From NCBI RefSeq assembly GCF_009296185.1, contig NZ_WBJR01000005.1, positions 62,001 to 126,000 of the forward strand: a stretch of 64,000 bases of DNA, written 5' to 3'. The notes under the pieces are model-generated. The model was given only the letters and a program-made list of their open reading frames with translations, did not search any database and was not told where the DNA came from. Made by a program: the position numbers and the translations under genes. Shown in pieces: positions 54,444 through 61,921 of this stretch; position 1 is the first letter of the stretch, and each line of letters begins with the position of its first letter. Source of the DNA: Hydrogenovibrio sp. JE_KL2 (lineage in GTDB: Bacteria > Pseudomonadota > Gammaproteobacteria > Thiomicrospirales > Thiomicrospiraceae).

Positions 54444-56018
54444 ATGAACAAGTTGAAACAAACACATCGTCAAAGGTCATTGTTTTGGAAGCCGATTGCT
54501 CCAAACCCTCAATGGCTACAAAAACAGGCGCAACCACAAACTGCTCATGGTGCGACTGAGATTGTAGCTGAGGATAGAGTTCAAGCTTCGATGACATTGG
54601 CGGGCACCCATGCTTTGGTTAACGAAGCACAAAACGAATTGTTGCGTCGCTACGAAGTTGACATCAAAGCACGTTTCGATGATATCGAAGGTGTTCTGAA
54701 AGAGATTTTGGCGCAACAAGGCAAAACGGATTTTGCGGGTTGGGCTAACCAACAACTATTTGCAAAGTTGGGTGTAACGCTGACAGAAGAAGAATGGTTA
54801 TCTGGATTGAATATGCAATCACAGAAAGCGTTTCAGACGCTGTATGCCAAAACCCTCTTTGCACAATTTTTAAGAATGTCGGAAGACTTCTATATCAATG
54901 ATCCTCTTGCGGGTCAGAGAACTCAAGAAGCCGAACGCATTTTTAGACAAGCGGGATTCCACGCAGTAGGTGTTGCACCTTGTGCGGATGGGCGTCTTGC
55001 ACATTTGATTAGTTATGTACTCAGACTGCCTTACGATGCGGTCAGAAGAAAGGCCCATGCGGGTGCTTTGTTCGACATCAGCGAAAGTGTTAGAAACTGG
55101 GTGTTTATAGAACACACGCGGTTCAGAGAAGGTAAGCCAAATTCGGCTGAAGAACCGACGCGTTACTTAAAGATTGCGGTGTATCACTTTTCGAAAGCCG
55201 ACCCAACACATCAGGGTTGTGCAGCACACGGGAGTGATGACCAAAAAGCAGCGGAGGCTGCATTAACAAAACTCAAAGATTTTAGACAGGCAATTGAAAA
55301 CCGTTTCGGTTGTGGGTCAACCGTTCAAACCTTGTTGATTGGTATGAATACCGATGATGACAGTTTGAAGATCCATATTCCGAACGAACAAGGCAAGGTG
55401 TGTTTGAACCGCTTTGTTGAAACCGACAAGTTATATCAGCAAGCGGCTGGTTTGTCGGCAGAACAGGCAAAGCAGGCGATTGAGAAAGTAATCGATGATT
55501 GTAATCTCAACCAAAGCTCAACCGCACCGCAGCCTGGCGTGAATGCGCTGATTGCTTGGTTGATTGCGAATAACTTTTCGCAGATTGCATACGTCAATCG
55601 CTATGAAAACGGTTGTTACAGCGATATTGGCCATGCAGAAAGGTTTATTGGGGTGGGTAATGGCTTTGATGAAGTGCAACTTCGCAATCTGAGCTATTAC
55701 AGCTTCCTTGATACGGTTGAAGAAGGTGTGAATGACGTGGATGTCGGTATCAAGATCTTTAAAGGTCTGAATGTCAAAAAAGGCTTACCGATTCCAATCA
55801 TCGTTCGCTGTGATTATGACGGACGTGTTCCAGGCTCTAAAGATAGAGCGGAAGCAAAAGCCATACGCATAGAGAAAGCTTTACATAACCGTTATCAGGA
55901 GTTGTCGGTATCAGGCTTGTTACAAACCATGCCGACCCTAAGAGATTTTACCGGTTGTCAGCCGGCAGAAAAACTACCCAACCTGGCAGATTCTTCTGCC
56001 TCGCAAAGAACCGCTTAG
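54444..56018 (+). CDS. csoSCA: Carboxysomal carbonic anhydrase CsoSCA (CsoS3)
   Basis: 524 residues from the ATG at 54444. Epsilon/beta-type carbonic anhydrase inside the shell, converting bicarbonate to CO2 for RuBisCO. Zinc ligands by position: Cys180 in APCADGRLAH (with the catalytic Asp182/Arg184 pair), His248 in YHFSKADPT and Cys259 in HQGCAAHG; the His-Cys spacing of 11 equals that of the H. neapolitanus enzyme. An N-terminal disordered domain should tether it to RuBisCO. Its last codons (LPNLADSSA) are written by a reverse copy of the dispersed motif. Confidence 0.97.
   Translation: MNKLKQTHRQRSLFWKPIAPNPQWLQKQAQPQTAHGATEIVAEDRVQASMTLAGTHALVNEAQNELLRRYEVDIKARFDDIEGVLKEILAQQGKTDFAGWANQQLFAKLGVTLTEEEWLSGLNMQSQKAFQTLYAKTLFAQFLRMSEDFYINDPLAGQRTQEAERIFRQAGFHAVGVAPCADGRLAHLISYVLRLPYDAVRRKAHAGALFDISESVRNWVFIEHTRFREGKPNSAEEPTRYLKIAVYHFSKADPTHQGCAAHGSDDQKAAEAALTKLKDFRQAIENRFGCGSTVQTLLIGMNTDDDSLKIHIPNEQGKVCLNRFVETDKLYQQAAGLSAEQAKQAIEKVIDDCNLNQSSTAPQPGVNALIAWLIANNFSQIAYVNRYENGCYSDIGHAERFIGVGNGFDEVQLRNLSYYSFLDTVEEGVNDVDVGIKIFKGLNVKKGLPIPIIVRCDYDGRVPGSKDRAEAKAIRIEKALHNRYQELSVSGLLQTMPTLRDFTGCQPAEKLPNLADSSASQRTA
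55976..55994 (-). repeat. Dispersed motif copy in the 3' end of csoSCA
   Basis: The reverse strand reads AGAATCTGCCAGGTTGGGT: 16 core positions match the consensus, with changes at the two ends. It falls in the last 15 codons of csoSCA, where the carbonic anhydrase family is poorly conserved. Confidence 0.8.
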
Positions 56019-56032
56019 AAAGGAGGTTAAGG

Positions 56033-56305
56033 GTGAAAATTTTTAAAGTCGACAAGACATTGGTTTCCACCAGCCGCATCTCAATGATGGAGCACAAACC
56101 TCTACTGGTGGTCCGTGAGAAAGATGGTGGTACCCCTCAGGTTGCAGTCGATCCGATCGGTTGCAAGCCTGGAGACTGGGTCTTATGTGTCGGGAGTTCC
56201 GCTGCACGTGATGCAGTAGGGATTAAAGGTTATCCCAGTGATCTGACGATTGTCGGGATTATTGATAAGTGGGAGATGCCGGAAGATGGAAATTCATCAA
56301 GTTAA
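56033..56305 (+). CDS. csoS4A: Carboxysome vertex protein CsoS4A
   Basis: 90 residues from the GTG at 56033, which follows AAGGAGGTTAAGG; the longer open frame from 55955 overlaps csoSCA and is rejected. A pentameric BMC vertex protein: VDKTLVSTSRISMMEHKPLLVV, DPIGCKPGDWVLCVGSSAARDA, LTIVGIIDKW. Pentamers close the twelve corners of the icosahedral shell. Overlaps csoS4B by 20 bp. Confidence 0.96.
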   Translation: MKIFKVDKTLVSTSRISMMEHKPLLVVREKDGGTPQVAVDPIGCKPGDWVLCVGSSAARDAVGIKGYPSDLTIVGIIDKWEMPEDGNSSS

Positions 56306-56537
56306 ACAAGCATTGGTATTGACCAGTCGTTTGGAAGACTTGGGGCATTTACCAATTAAGGTTTTAAAAAGTGTATCTACCGGCGCCATCTTAGTGGCAA
56401 TGGACCCGATAGACGTTAAGCCAGGTGATTGGGTTTTTACCATCGCCAACTCCGCCGCAAGAGATGCAGCGGGAGACAAACGATTATTAACGGATTTAAC
56501 GGTTGGCGGCATCATCGATGACTGGCAGCCAGAATAG
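56286..56537 (+). CDS. csoS4B: Carboxysome vertex protein CsoS4B
   Basis: 83 residues from the ATG at 56286, inside the end of csoS4A. Paralogue of CsoS4A: ALVLTSRLEDLGHLPIKVLK, MDPIDVKPGDWVFTIANSAARDA, LTVGGIIDDW. The overlap implies translational coupling so that low, balanced amounts of vertex protein are made. Confidence 0.96.
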   Translation: MEIHQVKQALVLTSRLEDLGHLPIKVLKSVSTGAILVAMDPIDVKPGDWVFTIANSAARDAAGDKRLLTDLTVGGIIDDWQPE

Positions 56538-56578
56538 AAGTAAGTTTTAAAAAAGTCAGCAACTCAAAGGAGAAAGTT

Positions 56579-56866
56579 ATGAGTGATTACGGTATTGCGT
56601 TAGGCATGATCGAAACCCGCGGTTTGGTGCCTGCAATTGAAGCAGCGGATGCAATGACTAAAGCAGCAGAAGTTCGCTTGGTAAGCCGTGAGTTCGTTGG
56701 TGGTGGTTACGTAACAGTTATGGTACGTGGTGAAACCGGTGCGGTCAACGCAGCAGTACGTGCAGGAGCAGATGCTTGTGAACGTGTTGGAGACGGTTTG
56801 GTAGCGGCGCACATCATCGCTCGCCCACACAAAGAAGTTGAACCAGTTTTAACAATTGAGAAATAA
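56579..56866 (+). CDS. csoS1C: Carboxysome shell hexamer CsoS1, paralogue 1 (csoS1C position)
   Basis: 95 residues, a single BMC domain: YGIALGMIETRGLVPAIEAA, EVRLVSREFVGGGYVTVMV, GEGRP-type pore region represented by VRAGADACERVGDGLVAAH. Hexamers tile the shell facets. GGAGAAAG precedes the ATG. The letter C is by position relative to H. neapolitanus; the paralogues are almost identical. Confidence 0.96.
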   Translation: MSDYGIALGMIETRGLVPAIEAADAMTKAAEVRLVSREFVGGGYVTVMVRGETGAVNAAVRAGADACERVGDGLVAAHIIARPHKEVEPVLTIEK

Positions 56867-56896
56867 GTTAGTTCTTTATTTAGAAGGAGAAAGGCT

Positions 56897-57190
56897 ATGA
56901 GTACGGAATATGGTATTGCTTTAGGCATGATCGAAACCCGTGGTTTGGTACCTGCGATTGAAGCGGCTGATGCGATGACAAAGGCAGCGGAAGTACGTTT
57001 GGTAAGTCGTGAGTTCGTTGGTGGTGGTTACGTAACAGTCATGGTACGTGGCGAAACCGGTGCGGTCAACGCAGCAGTACGTGCAGGAGCAGATGCTTGT
57101 GAACGTGTTGGAGACGGTTTGGTAGCAGCGCACATCATCGCTCGTCCACACAAAGAAGTTGAGCCAGTTTTAACAATTGAAAGCAAATAA
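56897..57190 (+). CDS. csoS1A: Carboxysome shell hexamer CsoS1, paralogue 2 (csoS1A position)
   Basis: 97 residues. Differs from paralogue 1 only at the first residues (MSTEYG rather than MSDYG) and the tail (TIESK). AAGGAGAAAGG ribosome site. The near-identity extends to synonymous positions, indicating recent duplication or gene conversion. Confidence 0.96.
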   Translation: MSTEYGIALGMIETRGLVPAIEAADAMTKAAEVRLVSREFVGGGYVTVMVRGETGAVNAAVRAGADACERVGDGLVAAHIIARPHKEVEPVLTIESK

Positions 57191-57196
57191 TTCGAA

Positions 57197-57255
57197 CGCT
57201 CTAAACCTCTGAAAATGCAACGCCCCGAAACGTTGTGTTTTCAGAACTAAGAGCG
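57197..57255 (+). promoter_or_regulatory. Stem-loop between csoS1A and csoS1B
   Basis: CTGAAAATGCAACG (57209-57222) pairs with CGTTGTGTTTTCAG (57231-57244) across an 8-base loop with one mismatch and one G-U pair, and is extended by outer CGCTCT/AGAGCG arms. No T tract follows. It could be an mRNA processing or stabilising element that sets the ratio of CsoS1 paralogues. Confidence 0.6.
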
Positions 57256-57289
57256 GTCAAAAACTTATACCTCATTAAGGAGAAATGTT

Positions 57290-57592
57290 ATGAGTGAATA
57301 CGGTATTGCATTGGGTATGATCGAAACCCGTGGTTTGGTTCCAGCTATCGAAGCAGCAGATGCGATGACAAAAGCAGCGGAAGTACGTTTGGTTAGTCGT
57401 GAGTTCGTTGGTGGTGGTTACGTAACAGTCATGGTACGTGGCGAAACCGGTGCGGTAAACGCAGCAGTACGTGCAGGAGCAGATGCTTGTGAACGTGTTG
57501 GTGACGGTTTGGTAGCAGCGCACATCATCGCTCGCCCACACAAAGAAGTTGAACCAGTTTTGACAATTGGTAACGGTGCAACCCGTAGCTAA
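57290..57592 (+). CDS. csoS1B: Carboxysome shell hexamer CsoS1, paralogue 3 (csoS1B position)
   Basis: 100 residues. Same BMC core as the others, with a longer C-terminal tail (TIGNGATRS), as csoS1B has in other carboxysome operons. It is separated from paralogue 2 by 99 bp holding a stem-loop, and uses AAGGAGAAATG for ribosome binding. Confidence 0.95.
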   Translation: MSEYGIALGMIETRGLVPAIEAADAMTKAAEVRLVSREFVGGGYVTVMVRGETGAVNAAVRAGADACERVGDGLVAAHIIARPHKEVEPVLTIGNGATRS

Positions 57593-57646
57593 TTGGAATG
57601 TGAGGGTTAATTCGTTAACCCTCGATGTTGAAGTTAGGAGGGAAAC

Positions 57647-58195
57647 ATGCGTTATTCACCAAGAATGCCCGGTTCGGTGATGCCAGGAGCAGGCGCATAC
57701 CCACAAGTTCCTCAAGCTCAGACGGTTGCTGCAAACAGCCAGATTCTTGGGTACTTGGGTAGAGCACTGAGCCTGGAGTTTTCGGCCGGTCAGCATTACC
57801 TCGCACAGGCTTCTCTGGCGAAATTTCGTCAAGAAATTGCATATGCCGAAAATTTTATCACTTTGGCAAATGAAGAATTTCAACACGCTAATTTGATTAC
57901 CGATCGTATGGTGGCACAAGGCGCCCTTCCTGCGGGAAGCGTTCTTCGTCCAGCTGGACCGGCAACCAATATGGTTGAAGCGCTTAGAAGTTGCGAAGAG
58001 AGAGAAGTTGCGTTGATTCAACTTTACTCTGAAGCTTCACAATACTGCGCTAATTTTGGTGCGCATGAAGATTTGATGTTATTCAATCGACTGCTTGAGG
58101 AAGAGCAATCTCAGTTGATGAGAGTGCAAACCTGGTTGGATGAGTATTATCGATCTTTAACCATGCAGCAACAGCCACATAGGAGCTTTGTATGA
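57647..58195 (+). CDS. Ferritin-like (bacterioferritin-type) protein of the carboxysome operon
   Basis: 182 residues, mainly helical after a Pro/Ala-rich start: LGRALSLEFSAGQHYLAQASLAKFR, FITLANEEFQHANLITDRM (E-x-x-H pair), and LRSCEEREVALIQLYSEASQYC, LLEEEQSQLMRVQTWLDEY. The ferritin-type Glu/Glu-x-x-His ligands are partly present. Such genes recur in alpha-carboxysome loci; the function is unproven (iron or redox role suspected). GGAGGG precedes the ATG, and its end overlaps acRAF by four bases. Confidence 0.87.
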   Translation: MRYSPRMPGSVMPGAGAYPQVPQAQTVAANSQILGYLGRALSLEFSAGQHYLAQASLAKFRQEIAYAENFITLANEEFQHANLITDRMVAQGALPAGSVLRPAGPATNMVEALRSCEEREVALIQLYSEASQYCANFGAHEDLMLFNRLLEEEQSQLMRVQTWLDEYYRSLTMQQQPHRSFV

Positions 58196-58452
58196 ATGAA
58201 CGCTGGAAAATGAAAAGCAAACCAGCCAGCCTAGAAGCTCGGTTTGAGTTTGATAATTTTGAGAACTTGAGAAGTTTCTTAGATGATTTGGCCGAACAAG
58301 CCGATCAGCTGGAGCATCATCCAAACATCAGTTTCGGAAGAGAGCACGTCTCAGTGATTATCTATTCGCAAGCTGATGAACTCCAAGAAGTAGATTACTC
58401 CTTGGCGAAAGGCATGGATGAAGCTTACCAGCGTTTTTCAAACAATTCTTAA
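58192..58452 (+). CDS. Pterin carbinolamine dehydratase-like RuBisCO assembly factor (acRAF)
   Basis: 86 residues with the PCD-like fold: SLEARFEFDNFENLRSFLDDLAEQADQLEHHPNISFGREHVSVI. Catalytic-type His residues appear in EHHPN, but the carboxysome-associated branch (acRAF) acts as a chaperone for form IA RuBisCO rather than as a dehydratase. Overlaps the ferritin-like gene by ATGA. Confidence 0.9.
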   Translation: MNERWKMKSKPASLEARFEFDNFENLRSFLDDLAEQADQLEHHPNISFGREHVSVIIYSQADELQEVDYSLAKGMDEAYQRFSNNS

Positions 58453-58463
58453 GGAGGTTGTAT

Positions 58464-58748
58464 ATGACCGCACAGAATACGAACAAGCCAGCTGCTGCAA
58501 AACGTCCTGCAGCGCAAAGCAAGTCCACAGCGAGCACCGCCAAAAGCAGTGCGGCTAAACCAGAAGCCAAGTCTAGCGTTCAAGCAAACGCTCAGACAGC
58601 CAAGGTTGAAACTGCAAAGTCCGCTACCGAAACCGCGACAGTAGAAAAAAAGGTATCTTCTCCTGCACCCAAAGCGGAACAGTCGGCATCGGCACATATT
58701 GCAGACCAGATTAAAAGCTTTTCTCGTAGACGAGTTTGGCCGGATTAA
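58464..58748 (+). CDS. Disordered Ala/Lys/Ser-rich protein with McdB-like C-terminus
   Basis: 94 residues from the ATG at 58464 behind AAGGAGGTTG. About 75 residues are low-complexity (NTNKPAAAKRPAAQ, KSSAAKPEAKSSV), then a short basic end IKSFSRRRVWPD. A disordered body with a conserved C-terminal tryptophan is the hallmark of alpha-type McdB, the adaptor that connects carboxysomes to the ParA-like ATPase McdA for even spacing on the nucleoid. No mcdA lies in this locus. The identification is by pattern only; it could instead be a small shell- or RuBisCO-associated linker. Confidence 0.6.
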   Translation: MTAQNTNKPAAAKRPAAQSKSTASTAKSSAAKPEAKSSVQANAQTAKVETAKSATETATVEKKVSSPAPKAEQSASAHIADQIKSFSRRRVWPD

Positions 58749-58783
58749 TTCACCTCTTATGGCATTAGGTCTTTGTCATAGTT

Positions 58784-58810
58784 AGGCAGACTGTGGTCTG
58801 CCTTTTTTTT
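58784..58810 (+). terminator. Rho-independent terminator of the main carboxysome operon
   Basis: AGGCAGAC TGTG GTCTGCCT forms a perfect 8-bp stem with a 4-base loop, followed by eight Ts. It lies 35 bp after the McdB-like gene and separates the cbbL-to-McdB-like unit from the next genes. Confidence 0.92.
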
Positions 58811-58861
58811 ACCTCTTTTTAACAGGGTGAAACATTGAAGGCTGGGGATTCAAGCACTCAA

Positions 58862-58881
58862 TCATAGACATATGTCTATGA
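58862..58881. promoter_or_regulatory. 20-bp perfect palindrome, candidate operator
   Basis: TCATAGACATATGTCTATGA reads the same on both strands. It lies 84 bp ahead of the PII-like gene, where a promoter for the second carboxysome unit must start after the terminator. There is no loop or T tract, so a dimeric regulator site is likelier than a terminator. Confidence 0.6.
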
Positions 58882-58964
58882 CAGGTATTTGTAATTCAAT
58901 TTGTTCTAAATGATTGGTTTCCCTATTATTTAAACAAATATAAATTCTTGGAAGGTCGGTTGAA

Positions 58965-59366
58965 GTGATTGGTTGGATTGAAAAAGAAGATGGCCGCGAA
59001 GAAAAGTGGCACTTCAAGACAGAAAAACAGCAGATAGAACCGAATGTAGCCGATCAATCGGTGTTGTCGCTTGATGGTGATGAAAAGATGATCCAGATTT
59101 TGGCGACAAATGACCTACAGGAAAAGATTATTTGCGTGTTGCAGAGCAATGGCTTAGAGAACTATATCGTTCACGATGAAGAAGTTCCTATGGCTAATAT
59201 GCAACTGCAGGACGAAGAATTTGAAAATAGATTGGTTTTCATGGTCGCGGTCAAGGCAGAAGCCTACTCGAAGCTTAAGGCAGACCTGAACCAGTCTTTG
59301 ACTAAAGCAGAACAGGAAAATATTTCATGCTCGGAAGCCTTGTTCCAAATTCGTTTGGAGGATTAA
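58965..59366 (+). CDS. Small protein with possible PII-like fold, carboxysome locus
   Basis: 133 residues from a GTG (GGAAGG about 10 bases upstream). I do not recognise a named family. The predicted order beta-alpha-beta-beta-alpha-beta (KMIQILATND; LQEKIICVLQSNG; NYIVHDEEV; RLVFMVAVK; AYSKLKADLNQSL; SEALFQIRLED) fits a PII/ferredoxin-like fold with an unusual acidic N-terminal 40 residues. Carboxysome-linked PII proteins (CPII) that bind nucleotides and bicarbonate are known in related bacteria. It is five bases upstream of rdgB, so it is co-transcribed. Confidence 0.55.
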   Translation: MIGWIEKEDGREEKWHFKTEKQQIEPNVADQSVLSLDGDEKMIQILATNDLQEKIICVLQSNGLENYIVHDEEVPMANMQLQDEEFENRLVFMVAVKAEAYSKLKADLNQSLTKAEQENISCSEALFQIRLED

Positions 59367-59370
59367 CCAA

Positions 59371-59979
59371 ATGATGGTTTTGGCGACAAATAACCCGCAC
59401 AAGGTGGCTGAAATTTCTCCGATGATTTTCTCGGAAGGGTTTGATTGCCGACCACAGCAGTCTTTTTTCCATGGTAGCGTCGAAGAAGACGGTATGAGCT
59501 TTATGGAAAATGCTTTAAAGAAAGCGAGATATGCGAGTGCGCAAACTGGATTGCCGGCAATCGCCGATGATTCCGGTTTGGAAGTTGAAGCCCTAAGAGG
59601 CCAACCTGGCATTTTTTCCGCGCGTTATGCAGCGGGCACGGCCGGTGAAGCTTCTGATGAAGAAAACGTCGAGAAGTTATTGCAACAAATGACAGGGCTA
59701 CCTTATGCACAGCGAAAAGCACGTTATAGCTGTGCGGTAATTTATGTAGAGCATGCAGAAGATGCGATGCCGTTAGTCGGTATCGGGCATTGGTATGGAG
59801 AGATTTTAATGCAGCGAAGAAGTGGCCAGGGTATTGGTTACGATGATGTGATGTGGATACCGAATTTGGTAAAGGCTGTATCGGAGGTTCCTTTGGAAAT
59901 CAAAAACCGAATCAGTCATAGGGCGCAAGCTGTCCAGTCGGTATTGAATCAATTAAAACAAAAGGGGCAGCCAGCATGA
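59371..59979 (+). CDS. rdgB: RdgB/HAM1 XTP/dITP pyrophosphatase
   Basis: 202 residues. Typical landmarks: [73 protein letters not shown]. It hydrolyses deaminated purine nucleotides in the cytosol. It is a housekeeping enzyme in an unusual place, overlapping csoS1D by four bases. Some C-terminal motifs (GYDDVMWIP in place of GYDPVFxxP) deviate, which may mean a different substrate. Confidence 0.9.
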   Translation: MMVLATNNPHKVAEISPMIFSEGFDCRPQQSFFHGSVEEDGMSFMENALKKARYASAQTGLPAIADDSGLEVEALRGQPGIFSARYAAGTAGEASDEENVEKLLQQMTGLPYAQRKARYSCAVIYVEHAEDAMPLVGIGHWYGEILMQRRSGQGIGYDDVMWIPNLVKAVSEVPLEIKNRISHRAQAVQSVLNQLKQKGQPA

Positions 59980-60599
59980 TCGAGTTGCGTACTTATGTAT
60001 TTTTGGATTCGCTACAGCCACAACTAGCATCTTACATGGCAACGGCTTCTTTGGGCTTCTTGCCGGTACCGGGCGATTCTTCGCTGTGGATAGAGGTTGC
60101 CCCTGGGATGGCGGTTCACCGCATGTCGGATATTGCTTTGAAAGCATCGAATGTCCGCCTAGGTCAGCAGATTGTCGAGCGTGCTTACGGTTCGATGGTT
60201 GTCCATCACCGTGACCAAAGCGATGTGTTGGAAGCGGGTCAAAAGATTTTGAACCACCTCAATACACGAGAATTCGACCGTCAGAAATGCGTGATCATGT
60301 GGAATGAGATTATCCGCGGCGTGACAGCTGACCATGCAACCCTTATCAACCGCGATAACCGTAAGGGATCGATGATTTTGCCGGGCCAAAGCATGTTTAT
60401 CATGGAAACGGAACCGGCAGGGTACATCATTCTGGCAGCGAACGAAGCGGAGAAAGCCGCCAACGTCACGCTTGTAGAAGCGAGAGCGGTCGGTGCTTAT
60501 GGACGTTTGCTGATGTGTGGAAAAGAATCCGACATCAATGAAGCTGCAAGAGCGGCAACAGAAGCCTTAGAGCGACTGACTTGCCGCGGCGAAGCATAA
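59976..60599 (+). CDS. csoS1D: Tandem-BMC shell protein CsoS1D
   Basis: 207 residues with two BMC domains in one chain: [22 protein letters not shown] and [21 protein letters not shown] in the first, [32 protein letters not shown] in the second. CsoS1D forms trimers (pseudohexamers) whose large gated pore is thought to pass RuBP and phosphoglycerate. Starts inside rdgB by ATGA overlap, so rdgB and csoS1D are translated together. Confidence 0.93.
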   Translation: MIELRTYVFLDSLQPQLASYMATASLGFLPVPGDSSLWIEVAPGMAVHRMSDIALKASNVRLGQQIVERAYGSMVVHHRDQSDVLEAGQKILNHLNTREFDRQKCVIMWNEIIRGVTADHATLINRDNRKGSMILPGQSMFIMETEPAGYIILAANEAEKAANVTLVEARAVGAYGRLLMCGKESDINEAARAATEALERLTCRGEA

Positions 60600-60652
60600 A
60601 GAATTTTTAATAAGGTATCTCCAGGTTATCGGAGTCAAAATAGGGTGATGTT

Positions 60653-61603
60653 ATGAGTGATGTTTTACCACCACAAAATAACTTTTTAATCAGGCATGCG
60701 ACTTTAAGGCAAATCCAAGTATTTGAGTCGGTCGCACGCAACTTGAGCTTTACCCGAGCGGCAGAAGAGCTATACCTAACGCAACCCACCGTATCGGCAC
60801 AGGTGAAAAGTCTGGTCGAGGCGATTGGTATGCCTTTGTATGAACAAATCGGTCGAAATATTTACTTAACCGAAGTCGGTAACCAGGTGGCTTGTAGCTG
60901 TAGAGAGGTTTTGAACCACTTCTCTAACCTTGAAATCATGTTGGACGATTTTCGTGGTATGAAAAGAGGTCGCTTGAGTGTGTCGGTTATGACCACGGCG
61001 AAGTACTTCATGCCGATCGCATTAGGAAAGTTCTGTAAGAAGTATCCTGATATTGATTTGAAAATGACCATCGCCAACAGAGAGGCTTTGATTAAGCGAA
61101 TCAACCAAAACCTGGATGATTTATATATCTTAGGGCAGATTCCGCCAAGCAATATGGATTTGGAAGTGCATCCGTTTGCACCGAATCCGTTGATTATCAT
61201 TGCCAATAAGAATCACCCTTTGGTAGGTAAAAAAGTCAGCTTGAAGCGCTTGTCCAAAGAGCCCTTTATTATGCGAGAAGAAGGTTCCGGTATCAGAATG
61301 ACTATCGAGAACATGTTCGCGGAAAAAGGGCTGAAGATCAACGAACGCTTGACGATGAACAGCAATGAAGACATCAAGCATTGCGTTGTGGGTGAGCTTG
61401 GAGTCGCATGTGTTTCCAAACATGCGCTTTATCTTGAAAAGCGTGAAGGGCCTATCGTGGAACTTGATGTAGAAGGGTTTCCGATAGAAAAGCAGTGGAA
61501 CATCGTTTACCCGGCGGGTAAAGAGCGTTCATTGCTGGCGGCGGCTTTCCTCGACTTTTTGAAAGAAGAAGGAACCAACTACATTCAACTTGAAGGGTTA
61601 TAA
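60653..61603 (+). CDS. cbbR: LysR-type regulator, CbbR family
   Basis: 316 residues. Winged helix-turn-helix near the N-terminus: RQIQVFESVARNLSFTRAAEELYLTQPTVSAQVKSLVEAIGMPLYEQ. The effector domain contains LSVSVMTTAKYFMPIALGKF and ends WNIVYPAGKERSLLAAAFLDFL, as in CbbR proteins that read RuBP or other metabolites. It points the same way as the carboxysome genes and stands just before dabB, so it probably senses CO2 status and activates the carboxysome and DAB operons. A distinct CbbR may exist elsewhere for other RuBisCO forms. Confidence 0.82.
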   Translation: MSDVLPPQNNFLIRHATLRQIQVFESVARNLSFTRAAEELYLTQPTVSAQVKSLVEAIGMPLYEQIGRNIYLTEVGNQVACSCREVLNHFSNLEIMLDDFRGMKRGRLSVSVMTTAKYFMPIALGKFCKKYPDIDLKMTIANREALIKRINQNLDDLYILGQIPPSNMDLEVHPFAPNPLIIIANKNHPLVGKKVSLKRLSKEPFIMREEGSGIRMTIENMFAEKGLKINERLTMNSNEDIKHCVVGELGVACVSKHALYLEKREGPIVELDVEGFPIEKQWNIVYPAGKERSLLAAAFLDFLKEEGTNYIQLEGL

Positions 61604-61614
61604 CCCTAATCAAC

Positions 61615-61660
61615 AGCGTTCAAACGCGTCGGACTTGCTCTGATTGAGTGTTTGAACGCT
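61615..61660. terminator. Stem-loop after cbbR
   Basis: AGCGTTCAAAC (61615-61625) and GTTTGAACGCT (61650-61660) are perfect complements around a 24-base loop. No strong T tract follows. The rest of the 318-bp gap to dabB (61661-61921) shows no gene and must hold the dab promoter. Confidence 0.6.
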
Positions 61661-61921
61661 CTCATCATTGTTTGCTTTTCCCTTATTTTCATTTGCCTGT
61701 TTTCAGACCAGTGAAGATGCTTTCCTGCCTGATATTTTTTTGCTGGAAGCCGCTTCTGGCAACCATTTCAAATAGTCTATGGATAGCATACGATTTCCCA
61801 ATTTTTCATTCATAACAACTTCCCATAATATTTAAATTGAATTTTTAAGTCAGTTTTTCTGACCATCAAATGGTTTTGTGACGTGTTGTCAAAAACCACG
61901 TTTTAGATGAAAGGAGTTTTT

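Noticed and set aside
56579-57592. The three csoS1 blocks as a tandem repeat or array element
   Set aside because: They are full-length shell genes with their own ribosome sites, not non-coding repeats.
59601-59617. Near match to the dispersed motif in rdgB (CCAACCTGGCATTTTTT)
   Set aside because: It encodes the conserved GQPGIF active-site segment, so protein constraint can explain it; not counted among the copies.
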